From positions 1 through 5,255 of the forward strand of contig PLST01000594.1 in assembly GCA_003164255.1 (NCBI GenBank): a DNA stretch of 5,255 nt, read 5' to 3'. Below, one piece after another: positions 1 through 5,255 of this stretch (the stretch's first letter is position 1; every line of letters starts with the position of its first letter). Both the position numbers and the translations under genes were made by a program. The notes beneath the pieces are model-generated. The model did not search any database. It had not been told where the DNA came from and was given only the letters and a program-made list of their open reading frames with translations. The DNA is from Acidobacteriaceae bacterium. Lineage in GTDB: Bacteria; Acidobacteriota; Terriglobia; Terriglobales; Acidobacteriaceae.

Positions 1-4
1 TCAT
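1..4 (-). CDS. Start codon of a divergent gene cut by the left edge
   Basis: Read on the minus strand, the ATG at positions 4-2 is preceded by a purine-rich GGAGGAAAGGAG (plus coordinates 22-11), with 6 nt between AAGGAG and the ATG. That is the best Shine-Dalgarno and start-codon arrangement in the left intergenic region, so a divergently transcribed gene probably begins here. Only the start codon and one further base lie inside the window, so nothing can be said about the product. The alternative reading, a minus-strand gene ending with TGA at 3-1, is less likely because that frame has no ATG start before the in-frame stop at 90-88. The call rests on the ribosome binding site alone. Confidence 0.45.
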
Positions 5-10
5 GCTCGG

Positions 11-22
11 CTCCTTTCCTCC
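11..22 (-). promoter_or_regulatory. Shine-Dalgarno site of the divergent gene
   Basis: The minus strand reads GGAGGAAAGGAG, two overlapping anti-SD matches. The nearer one (AAGGAG, plus 16-11) ends 6 nt before the ATG at 4-2. This site is the whole basis for proposing a divergent gene at the left edge. Confidence 0.5.
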
Positions 23-108
23 CGAGCTCGTGGTCGCTTCGCAACAACCAGTCTACTCAGGTCGGAGGAGCCGACGCTGTCATGTAATCAGTCTCCAGAC
101 CGGCTGTA

Positions 109-130
109 GCGCGGGCGTCCTCGCCCGCGC
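109..130. repeat. Perfect 9-bp GC inverted repeat (hairpin), likely dispersed repeat
   Basis: GCGCGGGCG (109-117) and CGCCCGCGC (122-130) are exact reverse complements separated by the tetranucleotide TCCT. No T-run follows on the plus strand and no U-tract is evident on the minus strand, so this is not a canonical Rho-independent terminator. The wording around it (CTGTAGCGCGGGCGTCCTCG) resembles an intergenic element I recall as recurring in acidobacterial genomes. Spurious hypothetical proteins there often contain the phrase AGEDARATAGLET, which is this element translated on the minus strand. The palindrome is directly visible; its dispersed nature is recalled and inferred. Confidence 0.6.
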
Positions 131-137
131 ATTCACC

Positions 138-164
138 CACTGACCACTGTTCACTGACCACTGT
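138..164. repeat. 13-bp tandem direct repeat
   Basis: CACTGACCACTGT occurs at 138-150 and again at 152-164, a period of 14 nt with a one-base spacer. It sits 8 bp after the GC hairpin and 4 bp before the ribosome binding site of the reductase gene, so it would lie in the leader of that mRNA. It is probably the right part of the same intergenic element as the hairpin. A role as tandem protein-binding sites is possible but nothing else supports it. Confidence 0.6.
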
Positions 165-168
165 CCTT

Positions 169-174
169 AAGGAG
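169..174 (+). promoter_or_regulatory. Shine-Dalgarno site of the aldo/keto reductase gene
   Basis: AAGGAG ends 9 nt before the ATG at 184. It fixes the start of the reductase, whose next in-frame Met codon comes much later (residue 27) and would remove the first barrel strand. Confidence 0.7.
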
Positions 175-183
175 CCTCTACCA

Positions 184-1074
184 ATGCCTGCTGCAAATGA
201 AACACTTCCAGCCGCCCAAGCCGGAACCTTCGCCATCGGCGGCGATTTAACCGTGAACCGCATGGGCTACGGCGCCATGCGCATCACCGGCAAGGGAATC
301 TGGGGCCCGCCAGCAGACCGCGACGCCGCCATCGCCACCCTCCGCCGCGCTGTCGAGCTCGGCGTCAACCTGATTGACACCGCTGACTCCTACGGGCCCT
401 ACGTCTCTGAAGAGCTCATTGCCGAAGCCCTCTATCCCTATCCTCCCGGTCTTGTCATCACCACCAAGGTCGGCTGGGAGCGCCACGGGCCCGGCGTCTG
501 GGGGCACAACGCCAGCCCCGCGCATATTGAGAAGGCCATCGCCGGCAGTCTGGCCCGCCTACGCCTCGAGCGCATTGACGTCTACCAGCTCCACGTACCC
601 GACCCCGCCACATCCTTTGACGCCTCCATCGAAGCCATCGCGCGGCTCAAAGACCAGGGCAAGGTTCGCCACGTCGCACTCTCCAACGTCACCCTTGAGC
701 ACATCAAGCGCGCCCAGAAAATCGTCCCCATCGTCTCAGTGCAGAACCGCTACAGCTTCTCTGATCGCGAGTGGGATTTTGTGCTCGACTACTGCGAGGC
801 CAGCGACATTGCCTTCCTTCCCTGGGGACCCATGGCCCAGGCGCGCAAAGCGAATGAAGTGGTTGAGAAGATTGCGGCCGATCGCGGCACATCCACTGCC
901 GTCGTTTCGCTGGCCTGGCTGCTGCGCCGTTCGCCGGTCGTTCTGCCCATCCCGGGAACCAGTTCCGTCAAGCATCTCGAAGAGAATGTAAGTGCGGCCG
1001 CCTTCAAACTAAGCGACGCCGAGTTCGCCTCGCTTGCCGCCGTCGTTCCCAAGCCCTATTGGCTCCGCGGCTGA
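184..1074 (+). CDS. Aldo/keto reductase, pyridoxine 4-dehydrogenase-like (YdbC/PdxI type)
   Basis: This is a 296-residue soluble NAD(P)H-dependent oxidoreductase with an (alpha/beta)8 barrel, reducing carbonyls to alcohols or the reverse. The AKR catalytic tetrad is visible: D65 and Y70 in the DTADSYG segment, K95 in ITTKVG, and H137 in YQLHVPD. The late cofactor-phosphate segment IPGTSS (256-261) is followed by HLEEN. N-terminal wording (VNRMGYGAMR, then GPPADR and YGPYVSEELIAEALYPYP) closely resembles E. coli YdbC/PdxI as I recall it, an enzyme interconverting pyridoxal and pyridoxine. Length is normal for the family. The start is supported by AAGGAG 9 nt upstream. The epimerase gene follows 112 bp later on the same strand, so a sugar or aldehyde substrate is an alternative. 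The AKR family is certain; the substrate is not. Confidence 0.93.
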   Translation: MPAANETLPAAQAGTFAIGGDLTVNRMGYGAMRITGKGIWGPPADRDAAIATLRRAVELGVNLIDTADSYGPYVSEELIAEALYPYPPGLVITTKVGWERHGPGVWGHNASPAHIEKAIAGSLARLRLERIDVYQLHVPDPATSFDASIEAIARLKDQGKVRHVALSNVTLEHIKRAQKIVPIVSVQNRYSFSDREWDFVLDYCEASDIAFLPWGPMAQARKANEVVEKIAADRGTSTAVVSLAWLLRRSPVVLPIPGTSSVKHLEENVSAAAFKLSDAEFASLAAVVPKPYWLRG

Positions 1075-1186
1075 AGCAGTGCGAAAATAGCGGGGCAGCT
1101 CCGCGTCAGGCCCCACCCCGGCCTCCGCTGCTAACCTGTATTCAATCGAATTTGTCACGTGCCGATCCCCGGCCAGGGAAATCACC
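1075..1186 (+). other. Intergenic spacer between reductase and epimerase genes
   Basis: This 112-bp gap shows two weak GC stems: an imperfect one at about 1090-1106 (GCGGGG/CTCCGC with a G-T pair) and AGGCC/GGCCT near 1111-1128. Neither is followed by a T-run, so there is no clear terminator. I found no convincing -35/-10 pair, which leaves read-through from the reductase gene possible. Confidence 0.35.
1175..1179 (+). promoter_or_regulatory. Weak Shine-Dalgarno site of the epimerase gene
   Basis: AGGGA lies 7 nt before the ATG at 1187. It is weaker than the sites of the flanking genes, but the start is independently supported by alignment of the N-terminus with known AraD proteins, which also begin one or two residues before the LxxLKxQVLxAN-like segment. 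Confidence 0.5.
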
Positions 1187-1891
1187 ATGCTCCTCGAAGC
1201 GCTTCGCGAACAAGTCCTCCACGCCAACCTTGAAATCGCCCGCCGCGGCCTCGCTCCTCACACCTTCGGCAACGCCAGCGGAGTCGACCGATCCGGTCCC
1301 CAGCCTCTCTGTGTCATCAAGCCCAGTGGCGTCGACTACAGCACGCTCACCCCCTCTGACATGGTCATCACCGATCTCGATGGAAAAATCGTCGAAGGCT
1401 ACCTGCGCCCATCGAGCGATCTCGACACCCACACCCTCCTCTATCGCGAATTCCCCTCCATTGGCGGCATCGTCCACACCCACTCTGAGTTCGCCACCTC
1501 CTGGGCGCAGGCCGGACGCGAAATTCCCTGCCTCGGCACCACCCACGCCGACTACTTCCACGGCCCTGTTCCCGTCACTGAGCCCCTCACCGCCGAACAA
1601 GTCGCCGAAGCCTATGTCCGCAACACCGGCGCCGTCATCCTCCGGCGCTTCCGTAAGGACAATCTCGATCCCCTTGCCGTCCCCGGAGTTCTCGTCGCCG
1701 GACATGCTCCTTTTACCTGGGGCAGAACCCCCGCTGCAGCCGTCGAACACGCCGATGTCCTCGAGTACATCGCCCGTCTCGCCTTCCGAAGCACTCTGCT
1801 GGGAGCATCCGAATCCGGCATTCCATCCTATGTTTCAGAACACCACTACCTGCGCAAACACGGCCCTAAAGCCACTTACGGCCAGCTCTGA
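1187..1891 (+). CDS. araD: L-ribulose-5-phosphate 4-epimerase (class II aldolase family)
   Basis: This 234-residue cytoplasmic enzyme is predicted to interconvert L-ribulose 5-phosphate and D-xylulose 5-phosphate, feeding L-arabinose or ascorbate-type catabolism into the pentose phosphate pathway. It tracks E. coli AraD (231 aa) nearly end to end with a +2 offset. Zinc ligands are H97 and H99 (IVHTHS) and H173 (AGHAPF). Catalytic acid/base residues are D122 (THADYF) and Y231 (YGQL at the C-terminus). Phosphate-binding segments are KPSGVDYS (45-52) and PSSD (75-78). The C-terminal HHYLRKHGPKATYGQ matches the epimerase rather than fuculose- or rhamnulose-phosphate aldolases, which lack this tail. 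No araA, araB or transporter is in the window, so the paralogues UlaF and SgbE cannot be excluded. Family and reaction are very likely; the pathway is not settled. Confidence 0.92.
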   Translation: MLLEALREQVLHANLEIARRGLAPHTFGNASGVDRSGPQPLCVIKPSGVDYSTLTPSDMVITDLDGKIVEGYLRPSSDLDTHTLLYREFPSIGGIVHTHSEFATSWAQAGREIPCLGTTHADYFHGPVPVTEPLTAEQVAEAYVRNTGAVILRRFRKDNLDPLAVPGVLVAGHAPFTWGRTPAAAVEHADVLEYIARLAFRSTLLGASESGIPSYVSEHHYLRKHGPKATYGQL

Positions 1892-2011
1892 GAGCCTGAA
1901 AAAATGGCCCATCAGACTGCTCCAAATCGATCTTGAAACCGCACTTTCCAACCCGTCGGAGCCGGTCAATTGAGTCCGGAAATCCCCCTCCGCTGGCGCA
2001 CAAAATCAACC

Positions 2012-2039
2012 AGAATTGTGCAGACTTTTGCACAATTCT
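2012..2039. repeat. 11-bp perfect inverted repeat, operator-like
   Basis: AGAATTGTGCA (2012-2022) and TGCACAATTCT (2029-2039) are exact reverse complements around a 6-nt spacer. A further copy of the inner core GCACAA is at 1998-2003, giving GCACAA, TTGTGC and GCACAA half-sites at 1998, 2016 and 2030. No T-run follows on the plus strand. The repeat centre is about 77 bp upstream of the start point expected from the promoter pair at 2069-2096, a distance typical of activator sites. A transcript hairpin ending the epimerase mRNA is the alternative. Confidence 0.6.
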
Positions 2040-2068
2040 CGCTGCAAACCAACGGTAACCTGCCTCTC

Positions 2069-2096
2069 TTCATAGGCCTACCGATTAGCGTAGAAT
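2069..2096 (+). promoter_or_regulatory. Candidate promoter for the histidine kinase gene
   Basis: TTCATA (2069-2074) and TAGAAT (2091-2096) are separated by 16 bp. The -10 matches the sigma-70-type consensus at 5 of 6 positions and the -35 at 3 of 6. Transcription would start near 2103 and give a leader of about 200 nt before the kinase ATG. It lies just downstream of the 2012-2039 inverted repeat. This is consensus matching by eye only. Confidence 0.35.
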
Positions 2097-2163
2097 GATC
2101 CTTGAACCTGTAAGCACCCTACTGTTTTCTGCATTTTTGATCAGAGTTTTTCCTCCACGGCGG

Positions 2164-2193
2164 TTGACGTTCCGGGGAACCGTGAGTCAATAT
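2164..2193 (+). promoter_or_regulatory. Weaker second candidate promoter
   Basis: TTGACG (2164-2169) is a 5-of-6 match to the -35 consensus, but the best -10 at 18 bp spacing is only CAATAT (2188-2193, 3 of 6). Transcription from it would start near 2200 and give a leader of about 100 nt. It is listed as an alternative to the pair at 2069-2096. Confidence 0.2.
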
Positions 2194-2272
2194 CTCGCGT
2201 ATTCTCTATTGATTGCCGCTTCCCCGCTCGGCAGACTGTACGCGATCCCGGCGTGGCAACTGACGTGCTAAG

Positions 2273-2287
2273 TACATCATTGATGTA
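2273..2287. promoter_or_regulatory. 15-nt palindrome just before the kinase start, possible operator
   Basis: TACATCA and TGATGTA flank a single central T, and the palindrome ends 13 nt before the ATG at 2301. TACA/TGTA-edged half-sites are the style bound by dimeric winged-helix repressors such as the BlaI/MecI family, which is only a resemblance. In RNA the arms could pair only with a distorted loop, so a DNA-binding site fits better than an RNA hairpin. The TAG at 2286-2288 on its right edge closes the kinase reading frame upstream and so fixes 2301 as the first possible ATG. Confidence 0.45.
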
Positions 2288-2300
2288 GAAAGCTCCCGTC

Positions 2301-5198
2301 ATGGAGACAGGCCTCTTCAACCGTGTGCAGGCGACGCTGCTGGCTTTGGTCACAGCGGGTCTCTTTGTATTGGCCGTTCTCAACTTCCTTGAGGAACGCA
2401 ACTACCCGCAGCCCGATGACGGCGTCTGGTGGCGCGAGGCCAATGGCGGCCTCACCGCCGAGCGCGTGCTCCCCGGCATGTCCGGGCAAGTCGCCGGCAT
2501 TCAGCCCAACGACCTACTTACCGGCGTAGCCAACTGCCCATCCTGCGACACCGACTCCGTTTCCAGGCTCTCCGATCTTGAGCGCGCCCTCTATCGCACC
2601 GGACCCTACGGCCAGGTCTACTACTCCATCACCCGCGACGGCATTCCCCTCGACACCCCTGTCAAGGTCATTCCGCTCCCCCTTGACCGCAGTCTGGCGC
2701 AGGGCCTCCGCATCATCGGCCTCATCTACCTCATCATCGGCTTCTACGTCCTCTTCCGCCGTTGGGGAGCGCCCCGAGCAACTCACTTTTATCTCTTCTG
2801 CCTGGTCTCCTTCGCCTGGTACGCCCTCAAGTACACAGGTCGGCTCGACGGGCTTGACTGGACCGTCTTCTGGGCCAACACCTTGGCTGAAGCGCTGCAG
2901 CCAGCTCTCTTTCTTCACTTCGCCCTAAGCTTCCCTGAGGAGCGCTTCAAGAGATTGCGCCGCAGCTGGCTGCTGCCGCTCATTTACGCCCCAGGCGCCG
3001 GGCTCCTTGGCCTCTGGCTTTGGGCCATTGAAACCCGCCTCGCCACTGGCCTGCTCAAGCATCGTCTTGATCAGACCGCCACGGCCTATGACGCCGCATT
3101 CTATATTCTTGCCGCTCTCCTCTTCCTGCGCAGCTATGCTCAGGCCGACACTCCGGTCCTCCGCCAGCAGCTCAAATGGCTGTACCGCGGCACCTTCGGC
3201 GCGGTGCTGCCCTTCACCCTCTTTTACGCGGTTCCCTTCCTCTTTGACCTGAATCCGCCTCAGCTGCTCACCAACCTCGCCGGCCTCTCGCTGGTTCTTC
3301 TGCCCCTCACCTTCAGTTGGGCCATCGTCCGTTACCGGCTCATGGATACGGACCTCATCTTCAAGCGCGGCGTGGCCTACACCCTGGCCACTGGCCTAAT
3401 CCTCGGCGGCTACTTCGGGACCGTCGCGCTGGTTACGCTCATGGTGCACAACTCCGCGCCTCAAGCGGTCCGCGAGTGGGCCTTCCCCATCGCCATGATG
3501 GTCGCATTGGCCGTCTTCGACCCCCTCAAGCGGCGCATTCAGGGCTGGGTAGATCGCGCCTTTGACCGCCATCGCTACGACTATCGCAAGGCCCTCGTCG
3601 AATTCGGCCGCGGCCTCAGCTCTGAAACCGATCTCCAGGCTCTGCTCAACTCCATCGTCGAGCAGTTGCCGCGCACCCTCCTAGTCGCCCGCGTCGCCAT
3701 CTTCCTGGCACGCGGCTCAGAGGACTCCGGCCTCCGCCTGGCCGCCTCCCACGGCCTTCCCACGGACGTCAGCGCCGCGCAGCACACCCTTGACCTCGGC
3801 TTCCTTAACTTTGACCAGGCAAACGACCACTCCCACATCTTTCTTGAGAATGCCCAGCAGGCATTCCACCTGCCCCTCGATCAGCAGCGCGCAGCCGCCA
3901 TGCTCGACCTCAACTACTATCTCCCTTGTCGTGTGGCTACCGGGCAAATCGAAGGCACTCCCGCCGCCAGCCGCACCATTGCCGTCATCGGCCTCGGCCG
4001 CACCATGGGCGGCGACTTCCTCTCCAGCGAAGATGTTGAGCTCCTCGAGTCCCTCGCCAGCTACATCGGCATCGCCCTCCAGAACGCCTCTCTGTACGCC
4101 CGCCTCGAAGAGAAAATCGGCGAGTTCGAACGCCTCAAGGAATTCAACGAGAACATCGTCGAATCCATCAACGTCGGCATCCTTGCCCTCGACCTCGAAG
4201 ATCGCATCGAAAGCTGGAATGCGCAGATGGAAGCCATGTATGCCCTCAGCCGTGCTGAGGCTCTCGGCCAGCGCGTCCAGGATGTCTTCCCGCCTGAGTT
4301 TGTCGAGGCCCTTGACCAGTTTCGCTATGAGCAGGGCGTCCATCATCTCTACAAGTTCCGCCTCACCACCCGCGCCGGCGAACTGCGCACTGCCAACGTC
4401 GCCATCGCGCCCCTGCTCTCCCGCGACTTCGTCTCCGTCGGCCGCATCATCCTGGTCGATGACATCACCGAGCGCGTCACCCTTGAAACCCAGCTCGCCC
4501 AGGCTGACAAGCTCAGTTCCATCGGCCTGCTCGCTGCCGGCGTCGCGCACGAAATCAATACGCCCCTCGCCGTCATCTCCTCCTACGCGCAGATGCTCTC
4601 AAAGCAGTTGCGTGGCGATGCCCGCCTCGGTCCCGTGCTCGACAAAATCACCCAGCAGAGCTTCCGTGCCGCCGAAATAGCCAACGGCCTGCTCAACTTC
4701 TCCCGCACCTCGACCACTGAGTTCCGTTCCACTGATCTCAACCAGGTCATCCGCGACACTCTTTCGTTGCTCGAGCATCAGTTCAAGACTGCGCAAATCG
4801 ACGTCGAACTCGACCTATCCGGCGAACTGCCCCCCATCCATGGCAATCCCGGAAAGCTCCAGCAGGTCTTTCTCAATCTCCTGCTCAACGCCAAGGAAGC
4901 CATGCCCGGAGGCGGCAGCCTGCGCATTACCACACTTGTCAACGGACACGTCGAAGCCCTTATCTCCGATTCCGGCTCCGGCATCGCGCCCGAGCATCTC
5001 AAGCGCATTTACGATCCCTTCTTCACCACCAAAACCACGCCCAAACCGGGCGACCGCCGCGGAACGGGCCTCGGTCTTTCCGTCTCTTATGGAATCATTC
5101 AGGAACATGCCGGAAAAATTCATGTCGAGAGCGCCGTCGGCGCCGGCACTACCTTTCATCTCGAGTTTCCGTTATTAAGGAATTCTGTACATGCCTGA
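2301..5198 (+). CDS. Membrane sensor histidine kinase with PDZ-like, GAF and PAS domains
   Basis: This 965-residue kinase should autophosphorylate on H750 and pass phosphate to a response regulator. In order it has a first helix (11-30), a periplasmic PDZ-like region (about 48-118, ending in ITRDG), and about nine more hydrophobic helices (about 134-406). A juxtamembrane VDRAFDRHRYDYRKAL follows (417-432), then GAF (about 437-598), a linking helix (596-618), PAS (about 618-727), HisKA and HATPase_c. Kinase motifs are complete: H-box GVAHEINTPL (747-756), N-box N863, G1 DSGSG (890-894), F-box YDPFFTTK (904-911) and G2 GTGLGLS (921-927). The PDZ plus multi-helix input is reminiscent of Bacillus ComP. 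A CPSC motif (79-82) sits in the PDZ-like part. The AtoS/NtrB-like H-box style suggests a sigma-54-type partner. No strong Shine-Dalgarno precedes the start, only AGAAAG at 2287-2292, but an in-frame TAG at 2286-2288 excludes a longer protein. The signal sensed is unknown. Confidence 0.93.
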   Translation: METGLFNRVQATLLALVTAGLFVLAVLNFLEERNYPQPDDGVWWREANGGLTAERVLPGMSGQVAGIQPNDLLTGVANCPSCDTDSVSRLSDLERALYRTGPYGQVYYSITRDGIPLDTPVKVIPLPLDRSLAQGLRIIGLIYLIIGFYVLFRRWGAPRATHFYLFCLVSFAWYALKYTGRLDGLDWTVFWANTLAEALQPALFLHFALSFPEERFKRLRRSWLLPLIYAPGAGLLGLWLWAIETRLATGLLKHRLDQTATAYDAAFYILAALLFLRSYAQADTPVLRQQLKWLYRGTFGAVLPFTLFYAVPFLFDLNPPQLLTNLAGLSLVLLPLTFSWAIVRYRLMDTDLIFKRGVAYTLATGLILGGYFGTVALVTLMVHNSAPQAVREWAFPIAMMVALAVFDPLKRRIQGWVDRAFDRHRYDYRKALVEFGRGLSSETDLQALLNSIVEQLPRTLLVARVAIFLARGSEDSGLRLAASHGLPTDVSAAQHTLDLGFLNFDQANDHSHIFLENAQQAFHLPLDQQRAAAMLDLNYYLPCRVATGQIEGTPAASRTIAVIGLGRTMGGDFLSSEDVELLESLASYIGIALQNASLYARLEEKIGEFERLKEFNENIVESINVGILALDLEDRIESWNAQMEAMYALSRAEALGQRVQDVFPPEFVEALDQFRYEQGVHHLYKFRLTTRAGELRTANVAIAPLLSRDFVSVGRIILVDDITERVTLETQLAQADKLSSIGLLAAGVAHEINTPLAVISSYAQMLSKQLRGDARLGPVLDKITQQSFRAAEIANGLLNFSRTSTTEFRSTDLNQVIRDTLSLLEHQFKTAQIDVELDLSGELPPIHGNPGKLQQVFLNLLLNAKEAMPGGGSLRITTLVNGHVEALISDSGSGIAPEHLKRIYDPFFTTKTTPKPGDRRGTGLGLSVSYGIIQEHAGKIHVESAVGAGTTFHLEFPLLRNSVHA
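5175..5181 (+). promoter_or_regulatory. Shine-Dalgarno site of the downstream gene, inside the kinase gene
   Basis: TTAAGGA ends 9 nt before the ATG at 5191 and is embedded in the last kinase codons (TTA TTA AGG AAT, residues 958-961). These A/T-ending codons depart from the C-ending bias of the rest of the gene, as expected if they are constrained to supply a ribosome binding site. The same TTAAGGA core precedes the reductase gene at 167-173. Confidence 0.7.
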
Positions 5199-5255
5199 GG
5201 TTGAATTGCCCTTGAACGCGCCCGTCCAGGTTTCATCCGCCAACGGCAACTCCCC
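5191..5255 (+). CDS. N-terminus of a gene coupled to the kinase, probably its response regulator
   Basis: An ATG at 5191 overlaps the kinase stop (5196-5198) by 8 bp in another frame, and the frame stays open to the window edge. The 21 visible codons start MPEVELPLNAPVQ, a flexible-looking lead with no recognisable domain, and use the C/G-ending codons of the neighbours in their latter half. A Shine-Dalgarno lies 9 nt upstream, and the overlap implies translational coupling with the kinase. The kinase's AtoS/NtrB-like H-box makes a receiver plus sigma-54 AAA+ regulator the most likely product, but this is inference from position: the receiver motifs would lie beyond the window. Confidence 0.7.
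   Translation, partial: MPEVELPLNAPVQVSSANGNS

Larger units (their letters stand above)
5..183. other. Divergent intergenic region
   Basis: This gap lies between the probable minus-strand start at position 4 and the reductase start at 184, so it must hold the promoters for both directions if both genes are real. I see no convincing -35/-10 pair. TGTAAT at 83-88 resembles a -10 box but has no -35 at a suitable distance. The central and right parts are occupied by a GC hairpin (109-130) and a tandem repeat (138-164). Open frames crossing the region on either strand lack a supported start and run through the repeats, so I regard them as non-coding. Confidence 0.5.
1892..2300 (+). other. 409-bp intergenic region with regulatory-looking repeats
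   Basis: The stretch between the epimerase stop and the kinase start is lower in G+C and lacks the C-ending codon pattern of the genes, so I regard it as non-coding. An open minus-strand frame at 2141-2401 overlaps the kinase start antisense and resembles nothing. Contents are an 11-bp inverted repeat (2012-2039) with a third half-site (1998-2003), a promoter-like pair (2069-2096), a weaker pair (2164-2193), and a 15-nt palindrome (2273-2287). T-runs near 2124-2150 do not follow a stable stem. No clear terminator for the epimerase gene is visible. Confidence 0.6.

Noticed and set aside
109..130. GC hairpin as a Rho-independent terminator
   Set aside because: The stem is strong but no T-run follows it on the plus strand and none is evident on the minus strand.
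57..263. 68-residue minus-strand reading frame in front of the reductase
   Set aside because: It runs antisense over the reductase start, then through the hairpin and tandem repeat. The phrase AGEDARATAGLET is the repeat translated, a known style of spurious protein.
1059..1973. 304-residue plus-strand frame overlapping the epimerase
   Set aside because: It is rich in Ser, Pro and Thr as expected from an out-of-frame reading of GC-rich DNA, and it covers the well-supported AraD gene in another frame.
1998..2015. Sigma-54 promoter at TGGCGCACAAAATC near the inverted repeat
   Set aside because: TGGC is present at about 1994-1997, but the required TTGC-like element at the -12 spacing is missing.
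2101..2182. Riboswitch or other structured RNA in the kinase leader
   Set aside because: Short stems such as CGGTT/AACCG (2161-2182) can be drawn, but I recognise no conserved riboswitch core and no terminator or anti-terminator pair.
2141..2401. 86-residue minus-strand frame in the gap before the kinase
   Set aside because: It overlaps the kinase N-terminus antisense, shows no recognisable domain, and crosses the palindrome at 2273-2287.
3717..4550. 277-residue minus-strand frame opposite the kinase
   Set aside because: It is rich in Gly, Ala, Glu and Asp with no motif, antisense to clear GAF, PAS and HisKA coding sequence. It is a codon-bias shadow.

Overview
This is a GC-rich bacterial window (roughly 60% G+C by eye) with strong preference for C-ending codons, especially CTC, GCC, ATC and GAC. 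The protein styles and a GC-rich intergenic repeat resemble soil Acidobacteriota (Terriglobia-like). That taxonomic guess is inference from codon style and recalled family resemblance, not from a search.

Layout. Positions 1-4 appear to be the first bases of a divergent minus-strand gene, with a strong ribosome binding site at 11-22. The gap up to 183 holds a perfect 9-bp GC hairpin and a 13-bp tandem repeat, probably a dispersed intergenic element. Three complete plus-strand genes follow. The first is an aldo/keto reductase of the pyridoxine 4-dehydrogenase-like type (184-1074). The second is an L-ribulose-5-phosphate 4-epimerase of the AraD/UlaF/SgbE family (1187-1891). The third, after a 409-bp non-coding gap, is a 965-residue membrane sensor histidine kinase (2301-5198). 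The start of a fourth plus-strand gene (5191 onward) overlaps the kinase stop by 8 bp and is most plausibly its response regulator.

The reductase and epimerase are co-directional, 112 bp apart, and both act on small carbonyl or sugar compounds, so they may be co-transcribed. Nothing visible ties them to a single pathway. The kinase and the gene after it form a separate, tightly coupled unit. The kinase has a periplasmic PDZ-like domain carrying a CPSC motif, then about nine more membrane helices, GAF, PAS, HisKA and HATPase domains. Its H-box style is that of kinases that usually partner sigma-54-type regulators.

The 1892-2300 gap is the most structured non-coding stretch. It holds an 11-bp perfect inverted repeat with a third half-site, a plausible promoter just downstream of it, and a 15-nt palindrome ending 13 bp before the kinase start codon. 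These suggest that the kinase unit is itself regulated. No RNA gene, CRISPR array, insertion sequence or clear Rho-independent terminator was found. No undescribed biological system is evident; the most distinctive items are the kinase's sensor half and its upstream operator-like repeats.
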